Shown here piece by piece: positions 1-8,445 of a stretch of DNA of 41,693 nt; the first letter of the stretch is position 1, and every line of letters starts with the position of its first letter. This stretch comes from Myxococcales bacterium. Its GTDB lineage: Bacteria > Myxococcota_A > Polyangia > Haliangiales > Haliangiaceae. Location of the stretch: the NCBI GenBank assembly GCA_028287115.1, contig JAQBQF010000221.1:1-41693 (forward strand), in the 5' to 3' direction. The notes beneath the pieces were generated by a model. The model had not been told where the DNA came from. It did no database searches and saw nothing but the letters and a program-made list of their open reading frames with translations. A program made the translations under genes and the position numbers.

Positions 1-149
1 CGCACGAGCGTGTCCTGCACGATGTCCTCGGCGTCGATCACCGAGCCCGTCATCCGTGCGGCATAGCGGTGCAGCGCCGGCCGCGCATCGTCGACGAGCG
101 TGAGGAACTGGCGATGCGCCTCGTGAAGGTGCGCGAGATCCTTCGGCAT
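1..149 (-). CDS. ECF-type RNA polymerase sigma factor, N-terminal part
   Basis: Only the first 49 residues lie in the window; the gene continues past the left edge. Reading leftwards from an ATG at 147-149, the product starts MPKDLAHLHEAH and reaches a segment ending DAEDIVQDTLVR. That is the region 2 signature of extracytoplasmic-function (sigma-70 family) sigma factors, where the acidic-Ile-Val-Gln helix contacts the core polymerase. The family directs RNA polymerase to a small set of promoters. Its subgroup and any anti-sigma partner cannot be seen. It is divergent from the small ABM-like gene at 230, which could share the control region. Confident on family, not on role. Confidence 0.82.
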   Translation of the reverse strand, partial: MPKDLAHLHEAHRQFLTLVDDARPALHRYAARMTGSVIDAEDIVQDTLV

Positions 150-229
150 GATGTCAGGACGATCCGGATCCCCAAAAGGATGCGGTCGGATCACCGAATC
201 CTTTCGGCCGCCGCGCGCGTCCAGCTTTC

Positions 230-532
230 ATGAAACACATCCTCGTCCAGTATCGCGTCAAACCCGACCAAGCGGCAGACAACGTGGCCCTCATCGAGGC
301 CGTGTTCGCCCAGCTCGCGCGCGAGGCCCCGTCCGGACTTCGCTACGCATCGTTTCGACTCGGGGATGGCGTGAGCTTTGTCCACATCGCTTCGGTTGAA
401 GGGCCGGCCAATCCGCTGACGGCGCTCGCCGCATTTCAGGCCTTCACCGCCCGGATCAAGGACCGTTGCGAAGTCCCACCGGTGTCGCAAGAGCTGCACG
501 GGATCGGTGCGTACCACTTCTTCGAACGTTGA
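230..532 (+). CDS. Small ABM/dimeric alpha-beta barrel-like protein
   Basis: A 100-residue soluble protein beginning MKHILVQYRVKPDQ. The opening beta strand, the helix with NVALIEAVFAQL and the later VSFVHIASVEG strand fit the ferredoxin-like fold of antibiotic-biosynthesis-monooxygenase and stress-responsive dimeric barrel proteins, and the length suits that superfamily. No signal peptide or membrane segment is seen. No catalytic residue can be assigned, so an enzymatic role is not claimed. It lies 80 bases from, and divergent to, the sigma-factor gene. Small proteins of this fold are often found beside ECF sigma factors, so a regulatory link is possible but inferred. Confidence 0.65.
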   Translation: MKHILVQYRVKPDQAADNVALIEAVFAQLAREAPSGLRYASFRLGDGVSFVHIASVEGPANPLTALAAFQAFTARIKDRCEVPPVSQELHGIGAYHFFER

Positions 533-788
533 GCCGCAGCGTTCTGCCGCGTCGCTGCCTCGTCGCCGAGGCGCGCAGGCGTTGCTACTCCGCAGAGCGG
601 TTGCGCGCACCACGGCAGCGAGTCAGCGTCGCGTTACGACGATGTCGACGTCCATCGACACATCGCGGCCCCACGCGATCTCGACCTTGCCGATCATCTT
701 CCACTCGATCGGACGACGAGAGCGCCGATGCAACGTTGCTCGATCAGGTCATCTGATTCCGGAATGGCGGGAGCATCTACGTGCGCCG

Positions 789-1553
789 TCAGAATCCGTA
801 GCCGAGCGACACCTCGATCCGCACGTCCTGGATCGAGTAGTTCGTCGGGGGCACCGCATCTGTGGTGCTGTGGTGGAGGGTCGTGCTGATTGGAGCTGGA
901 CGCTGCACGGTGAAGTCGGTCACGAAGTTCGAGAACACGGTGTCCCTGCCATTGTTGCTCGACTCGAACGTCTCGAGCCGTAGGTCGACGCCCAGGTAAA
1001 CACTCGGCCCCAGGTCCTCGTGGTAGCCGAGCGCCCCCTGGGCACCGTAACCGACGTTGTACTCGTCGCGCTGGACCCCGGTCCCGGTGATCGCGATGGC
1101 GGCGAGCTCGGGGGCGTACACGAGGGTGATCGTGGTGTGGAACGGCAGCACTGCGCCCACACCCAGCTGTGCGAAGAACCGGCCCGGTCCGAGCTCACGG
1201 GCGATCCGGAGCCCGGCGGTGAACGCGTGGAAGCGGATCGTTCCTTGGACGTCCGTGAGCGCACCGGTGAGCTCGCCATGACGCGTACCCGCTGTCCCGT
1301 AGCGGTAGTCGACGAAGACCGCGAGATCGGGCACGAGTGCGAGACCGGCCGTCGCTCCGGCTCCCCAACCGTTCGCGAGCGGTTGCTTCGTCTTGCCGGG
1401 TACAGCGTCCGGCAAGTAAGGCAGCGTTCCGAACTGCAATCCCCAGTTTCCGCTCACCTCGATGAATCCCGGCTCGAACGAATCTGCCGAGCTCGCTCGC
1501 GCACCGGCAGCCAGACTCACCGCAATCGTGATCGAACACGTGAGACGTTGCAT
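789..1553 (-). CDS. Outer-membrane beta-barrel-like protein
   Basis: A 254-residue exported protein. The N-terminus has a hydrophobic signal sequence (LTCSITIAVSLAAGARA) with likely cleavage near residue 20-23. The mature part consists of alternating hydrophobic/polar strands rich in Gly and aromatic residues (WGAGATAGLALVP, FVDYRYGTAG, VYLGVDLRLETF), and the chain ends in strand-like VSLGYGF with a terminal Phe, the usual signature of Bam-inserted barrels. A GGAG-type ribosome site precedes the ATG at 1551-1553. It stands alone, and no specific porin or receptor family is recognised. A structural or adhesin-type 8-10 strand barrel is the most likely class. Confidence 0.72.
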   Translation of the reverse strand: MQRLTCSITIAVSLAAGARASSADSFEPGFIEVSGNWGLQFGTLPYLPDAVPGKTKQPLANGWGAGATAGLALVPDLAVFVDYRYGTAGTRHGELTGALTDVQGTIRFHAFTAGLRIARELGPGRFFAQLGVGAVLPFHTTITLVYAPELAAIAITGTGVQRDEYNVGYGAQGALGYHEDLGPSVYLGVDLRLETFESSNNGRDTVFSNFVTDFTVQRPAPISTTLHHSTTDAVPPTNYSIQDVRIEVSLGYGF

Positions 1554-1712
1554 GGGAGCTCCTTCGCAGAGGTTGTCTCGGCGAAATTCTGCAAGCAGCG
1601 AACCGATGCTGGCTCCCGTCAGATCGCGACATCCGCCACCGTGATCGCGATGGCGTCCGGGCGACTGTGGCCTTCCCGAACGATCACGAACCTCGCTGCT
1701 GCACGCGCTGAT

Positions 1713-2672
1713 CTACGCGGTCTTCCGCCGCGACACCTTCAGATCGACCTGAGCGAGCGCACCCCGAATCGCGTCGGCGCTGCGCTGCAGTCCTTGCCGT
1801 TCCGCGTCGGACATTTCCGGTTCGAGTATGCGGTCGACTCCTCCTCGGCCGACCACGCTCGGCAGCGAAAGGGTGACACCGAACTTCGCGTTGTACCGAC
1901 CGATGGGGATCACCGCCCGTTCATCACGCAGGACCATCTCGGTCAGGCGCGCGCAAACCATCCCGATGCCGTACTGGCTCGCACCGATACCTTCGATGAT
2001 GGTGATATTTGCAAAGCGGACCTCGCGTTCGATCTCCTCCCGAAGATTCTTCGAGGCTGGATACATCTCCGCCAGCAGGTCGTCTGCCTTCCTGCCCGCC
2101 ACACGCGCCGAGGACCACAAGAAGACCTCCGACGTACCGTGTTCGCCCAATACGAGTGCGTCCGGATCTGCAGCACTGACCTTCAGGCGTCGCGCGAGGT
2201 GGAAGCGGAACCGTAAGGTATCGAGAGAAGTTCCGGTGCTCAGTACGCGCTCGTGCCCCAACAAACGCACGACGTCTGCCAACGCATCCGGCGGATCGGT
2301 TACGACCAGAATCAGCGCATCGGGCGCGGCACTGTGGATCGTAGGGACGATCTCCTCATAGATCGCGGTGTTCGCCTGAAGCAAACGGAGCCTGCCGAGC
2401 GGATCACCACGGTCGGTTGCGCCTCCGCCCTTCTCGTTGACTCCGGCGGTGATCATCACCACGGACGCCCCGGCCAGGTCCGAATAGTCGCCGTCGCGCA
2501 CCTCGATCGGAGTCGGCGACACGACTGCACCGTATTGGACGTCTGCGACAAGTCCCCGAGCGCGGCCTCGGTTCCGGTTGACCAAGACAACCTCGCGCGC
2601 GCTTCCGCGCATGACCAGCGATAGCAGACACGCCGAGCCAACCGCGCCCGCGCCAACAATTCCGACCTTCAT
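1713..2672 (-). CDS. Lactate/malate dehydrogenase-like oxidoreductase with altered active site
   Basis: A 319-residue NAD(P)-dependent 2-hydroxyacid dehydrogenase-like protein. The Rossmann motif GAGAVGSA is at residues 7-14, the proton-relay pair Asp151 and His178 (in LGEHG) and the substrate Arg154 (DTLRFR) are present, and length and order match LDH/MDH. Departures are visible. The acidic residue expected at the end of strand B is Asn32, followed by Arg (VNRNRGRARG), which could favour NADP(H). The specificity-loop residue normally Gln (LDH) or Arg (MDH) is Glu80, and the loop carries about eight extra residues. The usual TNPVD is TDPPD, with Asp126 for the substrate-contacting Asn. It may use a substrate other than lactate or malate. 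Fold certain, reaction uncertain. Confidence 0.85.
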   Translation of the reverse strand: MKVGIVGAGAVGSACLLSLVMRGSAREVVLVNRNRGRARGLVADVQYGAVVSPTPIEVRDGDYSDLAGASVVMITAGVNEKGGGATDRGDPLGRLRLLQANTAIYEEIVPTIHSAAPDALILVVTDPPDALADVVRLLGHERVLSTGTSLDTLRFRFHLARRLKVSAADPDALVLGEHGTSEVFLWSSARVAGRKADDLLAEMYPASKNLREEIEREVRFANITIIEGIGASQYGIGMVCARLTEMVLRDERAVIPIGRYNAKFGVTLSLPSVVGRGGVDRILEPEMSDAERQGLQRSADAIRGALAQVDLKVSRRKTA

Positions 2673-3150
2673 GCTCGTTCCGTTCTCTGGATCTTCACCA
2701 GCGTTGAACTCTGAATGTCACGACGACCAAGACTGCGCCTCTGTAGTGGCCTGCACACGGATCGTCGCTGCGAGTGCGCCTCTCGACAGAACGGTGCAAT
2801 CGTCGCGCCCATCGGCTCAACACTTGGAGCAATCCTCGGGGATCGTGGTTGCAAGCACCTCGCAGACAACGTGCGACCCGGCGTCGGGCGCTGCCCGACG
2901 AGGCGCTGCGGCAGCGAATCGTCACATCGGTCGACGCGTAGTGCGACCGAGTGTCGATCCACAGAAGTAAGAACACAGCGATCGCGCGCACGAATCGCGC
3001 GCGCCTCGGCGCAACATGCGCAAACGAAAGGCGGATTCACTGACGCATCGGGTTGCCAGACCAGTCACCTTTCCATCGGGGCGCCGCATAACTGCATGCG
3101 ATGACGCGCGATCGATCGGGACCAAGTCTTGCTGACGCGAGCGACATCCA
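2673..3150. other. 478-bp stretch without a confident gene
   Basis: Between the dehydrogenase start and the HhH lipoprotein I find no convincing gene. A minus-strand frame from 2991 opens with a short hydrophobic run, and an adjacent frame reads ...PDAGSHVVCEVLATTIPED and ends in Cys-Ser-Lys-Cys-stop near 2836. The two parts are in different frames. A plus-strand frame around 2700-2970 has an acidic Cys motif (SECHDDQDC) but poor third-position GC. A decayed small secreted protein is possible. The stretch should also hold the dehydrogenase promoter. Confidence 0.4.
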
Positions 3151-3795
3151 ATGCGCATCCATTTCTTGTATCTCGTCCTGGCCGCGGGTTGCGTTGACGC
3201 CACAGTCGCTAGTGACGGCAGAGATGACAGCTTCACGAGCGCCGGCGGCAAGACCGATACCGCCGGCATCACCGAGGGGTCGCCGGCTGCACTCGCCATC
3301 TTGGCGCTGGTGAATGACAGCTCCGAGACCAAGCTCACCGATGACGTGGGGCTGTCCACCAGGACCGCGCACAACATCGCGAGCTACGGCTCCACATTCG
3401 GCACCCTCGCCGAGCTCGACGCGGTTCCCTATGTCGGCCCGATCGCGTTCCACAAGCTGCTCGCGTACGCCAAGGCGAACGCGCTGGTCGACACGACCGG
3501 CGCCGTCGGCAATGGAAAGCTCCTCGACTGCAACACCTCGGTCGGTCCCGATCAACAGGTCACCGTGATCGGCGATGGCACCACGCTGACGCTCGTCGAG
3601 CTGACCACGAGCGGCAGCACGGTCACTCACCCGCTGAGTCTCGAGGCGTGGTCGACCAAGAAGCTCCCGCTGCGCGACGACTTCGGTTCCAAGTCCACCC
3701 TCACCAAAGAATCCGGTGACTGGGTCGAGAGGACCAGCGGCGGCGGTGTGAACGAGGTCGGCATTGCCGACTGCTGGATCGACAAGTCACATTGA
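3151..3795 (+). CDS. Exported lipoprotein with a helix-hairpin-helix domain
   Basis: A 214-residue protein with a short lipoprotein signal (LYLVLAAGC, lipid-modified Cys14), then a low-complexity linker. Residues about 45-110 form a ComEA-like helix-hairpin-helix region: ALAILALVND, DDVGLSTRTAHNIASY, then FGTLAELDAVPYVGPIAFHKLL with the Val-Gly-Pro hairpin. The C-terminal half (about 120-214) is beta-rich with two Cys and resembles no family I know. HhH domains usually bind DNA non-specifically or act in protein contacts, so an exported copy suggests a surface or periplasmic DNA or protein contact. Proteins of this layout are, to my knowledge, common in Haliangium relatives. Function unknown. 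Confidence 0.75.
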   Translation: MRIHFLYLVLAAGCVDATVASDGRDDSFTSAGGKTDTAGITEGSPAALAILALVNDSSETKLTDDVGLSTRTAHNIASYGSTFGTLAELDAVPYVGPIAFHKLLAYAKANALVDTTGAVGNGKLLDCNTSVGPDQQVTVIGDGTTLTLVELTTSGSTVTHPLSLEAWSTKKLPLRDDFGSKSTLTKESGDWVERTSGGGVNEVGIADCWIDKSH

Positions 3796-3949
3796 CGACT
3801 TCACGTCGTGATGAAGACGCGCGAACCATCATGACGCACCATCTGGAAGAGCGTGACTGAGGTGAGGCCGGCCGGCGTTCACCAACAGTGCAACGAGCAA
3901 AGCGGCCACCAAGAGCACACATCCCGCGCAATCCGCTGCGACTGCGTAC

Positions 3950-4957
3950 TCAAGACCGCGCGCGCCTCGCGCCCTGACGCTGTTGCCATGGCGTCACGCC
4001 GAAGTGGCGTCGGAAGGCGGTGCTGAAATGACTAGCGTGCGCGTAGCCGATCGTCGCAGCGATCTCCTTGATGGACTGGTCCGACTCGACGAGCAGGTCG
4101 CGTGCACGCTCGAGCCGATGGGCCAGCAGGAACGCATACGGTGGTCGGCCGAAGACACGTTTGAAGTTCCGCTTCAGCGTGAATTCGTTGGTTCCGACCG
4201 CCGCCGCGAGCTCTCCGAGCGTCGGAGGTCGTGACGAGCTCGCCACGAGGATCTCCCGCGCTTGGTGACATCGGTCGATCTCCCGCTGACGAAGGCCGTG
4301 CGACGGGCGAGTCGCGGGTATCGCGAGCATCGACGCGAGCCATCCGAGAGCGTGTGCTTCCAAGAACATCGGACGCATGGGACCCAAGTGTTCGCTGTCC
4401 ATGATCTCCGAAATCGAAGTCTTGAATTCGTTGGAGGAGCTCGACCGCCGGCGCGAAAACGGCTGACCTGCGGCCACGCGAGAAGCGAGCGGTGCGAGCG
4501 CGCCGTACCGAAGGGCGAGCTCGTCGAGCTTTCGCCGCGAGAAGGTGATCCGAAACGCCTGATTCGTCACGCGAGCGCGCAGGTTCACCGTCGATCGACC
4601 GGTAGCGGCCGCGAACAGCGCGAGCTCACCGATCGATTCCCCGATCGGCGCATCGAGCCCATCGATCGCGACCGTCGCGGAGCCCCGCAAGACGGCGTGG
4701 ATCGCAATCAGGGGGCCTTCATGGTCGCCGTTCAGGATCAGATCGTCATTGGCAACATTCTCGCCGAGCATGAAGGACAGTCCATCGCTCGCGATCATCT
4801 GCGAGCGCGCCGTCAACGGTCCTCCGTCGATGACAAATCGAATGTCCCGGATCTCACCGGGGCCAAGACGGACCTGCTGCTCGCCACGGGCCACGAGCGC
4901 CTCGAAGTCATCTCCGTCGAGCGAGGCGATGGATCCGATCGGCTGGTGAGAGGTCAT
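3950..4957 (-). CDS. AraC-family transcriptional regulator
   Basis: A 335-residue regulator. The C-terminal ~100 residues hold the double helix-turn-helix of AraC/XylS proteins: first HTH PTLGELAAAVGTNEFTLKRNFKRVFG, second HTH IKEIAATIGYAHASHFSTAFRRHFG, followed by the typical VTPWQQR end. The N-terminal ~200 residues look like an AraC ligand or oligomerisation domain of the PchR/siderophore-regulator kind, with no recognisable effector site. It is divergent from the NmrA-like oxidoreductase at 5230, separated by about 270 bases. That is the usual arrangement for a regulator and its target, so it plausibly controls that gene and itself. Confidence 0.9.
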   Translation of the reverse strand: MTSHQPIGSIASLDGDDFEALVARGEQQVRLGPGEIRDIRFVIDGGPLTARSQMIASDGLSFMLGENVANDDLILNGDHEGPLIAIHAVLRGSATVAIDGLDAPIGESIGELALFAAATGRSTVNLRARVTNQAFRITFSRRKLDELALRYGALAPLASRVAAGQPFSRRRSSSSNEFKTSISEIMDSEHLGPMRPMFLEAHALGWLASMLAIPATRPSHGLRQREIDRCHQAREILVASSSRPPTLGELAAAVGTNEFTLKRNFKRVFGRPPYAFLLAHRLERARDLLVESDQSIKEIAATIGYAHASHFSTAFRRHFGVTPWQQRQGARRARS

Positions 4958-5229
4958 GACGGCTCCAACAGTAGATCACGTTCTTTCCGGTGACGGGTGC
5001 GCTGCCGATCGACGTCCTCCAAGTCGAGCATCACGTCGACCAAGCGTCACACTGCCAAAGAACCCGCGGGATCACGAGTGTGGCAGAGCATCTCGCAGCA
5101 ACGTCAAGCGGGGAACCGATACGAGCTCCCGATCATCCGCCGGCGCCCCTCCGACCGCGGATCGCCCTGCGTTGATACGAAATGCTTCGGGCGCCGAATC
5201 GTTTCGGGAGGCTCGCGCGTCCTCCGTGC

Positions 5230-6120
5230 ATGACCAAACGAATCTATGTCATCACCTCCGCGAGCGGCCGAATTGCCGGGGCGGTCGCCTCGGGTCTGTT
5301 ACGCGCGGGCCACGAGGTCCGCGCGATCGCACGCGATCCGGAAAAACTGCGCACTCTCGCGGCTCAGGGAGCCACCGTGATCACCGGCAATCTCACCGAC
5401 CGCGCCCTCCTGGAGCACGCGTTCACGGGCGCGGATGCGGCGCTGTTGCTCATCTCGGGCGATCGTGCGTCGCGAGATTTCCGGCGGTACTTCGCCGACG
5501 TCGGGGCGGGCTATGCCGCGGCCGCACGCGCGACGCGTCTACCGTCGGCGCTGTTCGTCAGCTCGCTCGGAGCACATTCCGAGCGTCACCGCGGCTTGGT
5601 CCTGATTCATCGCGATGTCGAGCTCGCGCTCGACGATGTACCCACGCTCGCGACCACGCACCTTCGCGCCCCGTTCTTCTACGAGAACCTGTTCTACTTC
5701 ACGCACGCGATGAAGACGCGCGGTGGGCTGTTTACGCCCCTCGAGCCCGACGTCGCGATCGACATGGGCGCGACGCGCGACGTGGCCGCGCTCGCACTCC
5801 GGCTCCTCGCGGAGCCCGCGGCTCGGCGCACGGTGCACGAGCTCCACGGCGTACGTCCGCTCGCGTTACGGGAGATCGCCGGTGTGATCGCCGCTCAGCT
5901 CGGCCGAGCATTCCCGGCCGATCGCACGTCGCGCGGTGACCATATCGAGCTCCTCGTTCAGGCCGGGGCGAGCTATGACTTCGCGCATCTGATGAACGAC
6001 GCCTGGGACACCTTCTCGACGGTCGGGCTGATGCGCGATCCGGCGGCGCACGCCGCGACCAACGCGACGACCCGGATCGACGACTTTGTTCGCGAGCACG
6101 TCCTGCCCAAGCTCGCATGA
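5230..6120 (+). CDS. NmrA-like NAD(P)H-binding protein
   Basis: A 296-residue atypical short-chain dehydrogenase. It opens MTKRIYVITSASGRIAGAVA, in which the strand-Gly-rich-loop pattern is a variant of the NmrA/QOR2 dinucleotide motif. GHEVRAIARDPEKL follows, where Arg suits NADP(H). Later segments (ALLLISGD, SALFVSSLGAHS, THLRAPFFYENLFYF) match NAD(P)-binding domain 10 proteins. The canonical Tyr-x-x-x-Lys pair is absent, as in NmrA-type redox sensors and quinone reductases. A frame-open extension to 5182 exists, but the ATG at 5230 starts exactly at the fold. It is divergent from an AraC regulator. Quinone reductase or redox-sensing role; substrate unknown. Confidence 0.83.
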   Translation: MTKRIYVITSASGRIAGAVASGLLRAGHEVRAIARDPEKLRTLAAQGATVITGNLTDRALLEHAFTGADAALLLISGDRASRDFRRYFADVGAGYAAAARATRLPSALFVSSLGAHSERHRGLVLIHRDVELALDDVPTLATTHLRAPFFYENLFYFTHAMKTRGGLFTPLEPDVAIDMGATRDVAALALRLLAEPAARRTVHELHGVRPLALREIAGVIAAQLGRAFPADRTSRGDHIELLVQAGASYDFAHLMNDAWDTFSTVGLMRDPAAHAATNATTRIDDFVREHVLPKLA

Positions 6121-6472
6121 GCGGGCAGACGACCTCGTCGTTACGCTCACCGCGATGAGGCCCGAGGTCCATCCACGGCGATCCGGCGCCGCGCGGTCGG
6201 AGCTCGTGCCGCGCGTGGCAGGCGCTCGGCCGGCCAAGATAGACGTTCTCGATGGGTACACGTCGCGCCGCAGTGCCGCGTTCTCGCCTTCGGTCCCATC
6301 GCTGACCTGGTGGGGAGCGCTGGGGAGCGGACTCTCGGGCGCTGGCCGCGTGTTTCGCGATCAAGCGGCGCTCGGGCGCAGCGTGTTGCACGCGTCGTGC
6401 AACGGGGTGCACGGGTGGCGCCGACGACGACACGAAGGCCCGTCGGTACGGCGCTTGCTGCCCTGCCCTGGC
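6121..6472. other. 352-bp leader region without a gene
   Basis: No coding region stands out between the NmrA-like gene and the protease. The protease frame stays open upstream to 6086, but the residues it would add (Arg/Ser-rich, no domain) do not resemble protein, and a signal peptide starts only at 6473. The stretch presumably contains the protease promoter. I see no clear terminator for the upstream gene. Confidence 0.4.
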
Positions 6473-7486
6473 ATGTCGCCCTTCAAGCTTCTCGTCGCCG
6501 GCTTGCTTGCGCTATCGGCGTGTGCAGTTTCGCCGGGCATCGGGACCGTCGACCAATCGATCATCGGCGGTACCACCGCGCAGCCGTCCGATTATCCGAC
6601 CGTCGTCGAGCTCGAAGGCCAGCCCACGGCGTTCGAGTGCACGGGCACGCTGATCGATCCGAGCTGGGTGATGACCGCCGCGCACTGCTTCGAACAGCTC
6701 ACGGCAACGACCGGTCACATCCGCATCGATGGCAACAACATGCTGACCAACCCGACCGGCACGGTCATCGGCATCAAGTCCGTGCATGTCGATCCGCAGT
6801 GGACGGGCGCGACGAACTGGACGTGGACCCACGACATGTCGCTCGTCGAGCTGAAGACACCGATCACGAATCACCCGCCCACGCGGCTCTACCTCGACGC
6901 GGTCACGCCGGGCACGACGGTGATCACCGTCGGTTATGGCAACAGCGACAACATGAACGGCGGCGCCGGCATCCTGCGCCAGCTCACGACGCCGACCATG
7001 GACTGCGCAGCAACGACCGACCCGTTGATGAAGAACGAGAACGTCATGTGCTTCGACGGCCGCGACAACACGTCGAGCTGCTACGGCGATAGCGGCGGCC
7101 CCGCGTTTCTCGACGTCGGCGGCGTGCGCACGATCGCCGGCGAGACCTCGGGCGGCACGCTGCAGACCCAAGCGTGCACCGGCGCCAACGCGTTCTACGC
7201 GTACACCGAGGTATCGGCCGAGCTCGCGTTCATCCAGCAGTACGTCCCCGGCGCGATCGCCAACGGCGTTCACGCTGGTGGCGGCGGCGGTTCCGGCTCG
7301 GGCGGAGAAGGCGGCGGATCTGGCTCTGGCAGCGACACCGGCAGCGGCAGCGGTAGCGGAAGTGGATCGAGTGGCGTTGCCGGAAGCGACGAGATCACCG
7401 GCGGCTGTCACGCGGGCGGTGGCTCGCCTGGCCTGCTGATCAGTGTGCTCGGCTTGACGCTCGTGTGGCGTCGACGAACGCGATGA
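6473..7486 (+). CDS. Chymotrypsin-fold serine protease with MYXO-CTERM-like tail
   Basis: A 337-residue exported S1-family protease. The signal (LLVAGLLALSAC) carries a lipobox with Cys17. The mature enzyme would start at the IIGG motif (residues 30-33), the family's activation site. The triad is His71 (TAAHC), Asp121 (HDMSL) and Ser207 (GDSGGP). The residue six before Ser207, which sets the S1 pocket, is Ser201 rather than trypsin's Asp, so cleavage after aromatic or small residues is more likely than after Lys/Arg. After the catalytic domain come a Gly/Ser linker (about 265-300), then GGC, a hydrophobic helix (GLLISVLGLTLVW) and RRRTR, a layout like myxobacterial MYXO-CTERM sorting tails. 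The start at 6473 begins the signal peptide. Confidence 0.9.
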   Translation: MSPFKLLVAGLLALSACAVSPGIGTVDQSIIGGTTAQPSDYPTVVELEGQPTAFECTGTLIDPSWVMTAAHCFEQLTATTGHIRIDGNNMLTNPTGTVIGIKSVHVDPQWTGATNWTWTHDMSLVELKTPITNHPPTRLYLDAVTPGTTVITVGYGNSDNMNGGAGILRQLTTPTMDCAATTDPLMKNENVMCFDGRDNTSSCYGDSGGPAFLDVGGVRTIAGETSGGTLQTQACTGANAFYAYTEVSAELAFIQQYVPGAIANGVHAGGGGGSGSGGEGGGSGSGSDTGSGSGSGSGSSGVAGSDEITGGCHAGGGSPGLLISVLGLTLVWRRRTR

Positions 7487-7586
7487 GGCGTTGCGGCCGG
7501 CAGCCTAAGAGCCGCTCACCGAGTCCTTCAGGTGATGCGCGAATGCGGTCGCACGCCGCCTGGTTCGCGGATACGCTACCGGCCCG

Positions 7587-8333
7587 GTGACCTCCATGCT
7601 GCAACGCGGCGCTCTCGTCCTCACGCTTGTCGTCGCCGCGCCGATGACCGGGCACGCCGACCCATTCGCCGATCAGGCCGACCTCGCGACGGTGCGAAGC
7701 CAGATCGGCTGGGGCACCTCGATTAACCCCGATCGGGTTGGCGTGTGGAGCGAAGGCGGTTGGAACGGAGGCACTCACCGCGCGGAGGTTGCCGCGACGG
7801 TCGAGGCCACCGTGTTCGCGCGAGCGAGCGTGTTCGCGACGGCACAGTACGGCGGCGTGTACACGAACACGCGCCCCACACTCGGCGCTGCGTATCAGTT
7901 GATCGATCCGCGCAAAGGCGCAAATGGCGCGCGGATCAGCGTGGCCTACAAACCCGAAGGACTCACCGAGCCGGAGGGAGAGCTCGAGAGCGCTCTCGTG
8001 TTATCGCGTCGCATCGGCGGCGATGCCTTTCGCGCACGACTGGCGTACGGCCAGGATCCCGAGGGGCGCGAGTCCGATGCGGAAGCGGGTGCGTCCTACA
8101 TGCATCGCTTGGACACCAGCTTCGAGCTCGGTGTGACGTCGCGCTACCGCCGCGCGATCAAGGTCAAGACGACCGTAGAACCACGCTGGGATTTTATCGG
8201 CGGTGCTGTGGGTGGCTACGTCCGCGGCCGCTCGCGCTTCGAGCTCCTGCTCGGCGCCGACTCGATCGCGCACACACTCGGTCCTACGCAGACCGGCGTT
8301 GTCGGGCTCGTCAGCGTCGGAACCGAAATCTGA
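7587..8333 (+). CDS. Exported beta-strand protein, probable outer-membrane barrel
   Basis: A 248-residue protein from a GTG (an in-frame ATG at 7596 is an equally good start). The signal sequence LVLTLVVAAPMTGHA ends in an Ala-His-Ala type cleavage site. The mature chain is built of amphipathic strands of 8-12 residues (HRAEVAATVEATVFARASVFATAQYGGVY, ARISVAYKPEG, SFELGVTSRYRRAIKVKTTVEPRWDF, RFELLLGAD, VGLVSVGTEI), as in outer-membrane barrels. There is no family-specific motif. It follows the protease by about 100 bases on the same strand and could be co-transcribed, though nothing shows this. Confidence 0.68.
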   Translation: MTSMLQRGALVLTLVVAAPMTGHADPFADQADLATVRSQIGWGTSINPDRVGVWSEGGWNGGTHRAEVAATVEATVFARASVFATAQYGGVYTNTRPTLGAAYQLIDPRKGANGARISVAYKPEGLTEPEGELESALVLSRRIGGDAFRARLAYGQDPEGRESDAEAGASYMHRLDTSFELGVTSRYRRAIKVKTTVEPRWDFIGGAVGGYVRGRSRFELLLGADSIAHTLGPTQTGVVGLVSVGTEI

Positions 8334-8445
8334 TCGCGTCGCGGTCATGCGTTCGGACGCTTGGGCGTGCTCAAGCGCTACTTGCCGCGATCGAATCCCG
8401 CGATGCTGGAGATGGACTGCCGAGCCGAACCAGAACCCGCGGTCG

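Noticed and set aside
1020..2216. 398-residue plus-strand frame
   Set aside because: Crosses the opposite strand of two well-supported minus-strand genes; no motif.
2695..2991. Minus-strand 98-residue frame with hydrophobic start and a neighbouring frame ending in a Cys motif
   Set aside because: The hydrophobic start is not a clean signal peptide, and the later part needs a frame change; could be a decayed gene, but not enough to call.
5182..5229. Upstream start for the NmrA-like gene
   Set aside because: Adds 16 residues before the dinucleotide strand, which in the family starts within a few residues of the N-terminus.
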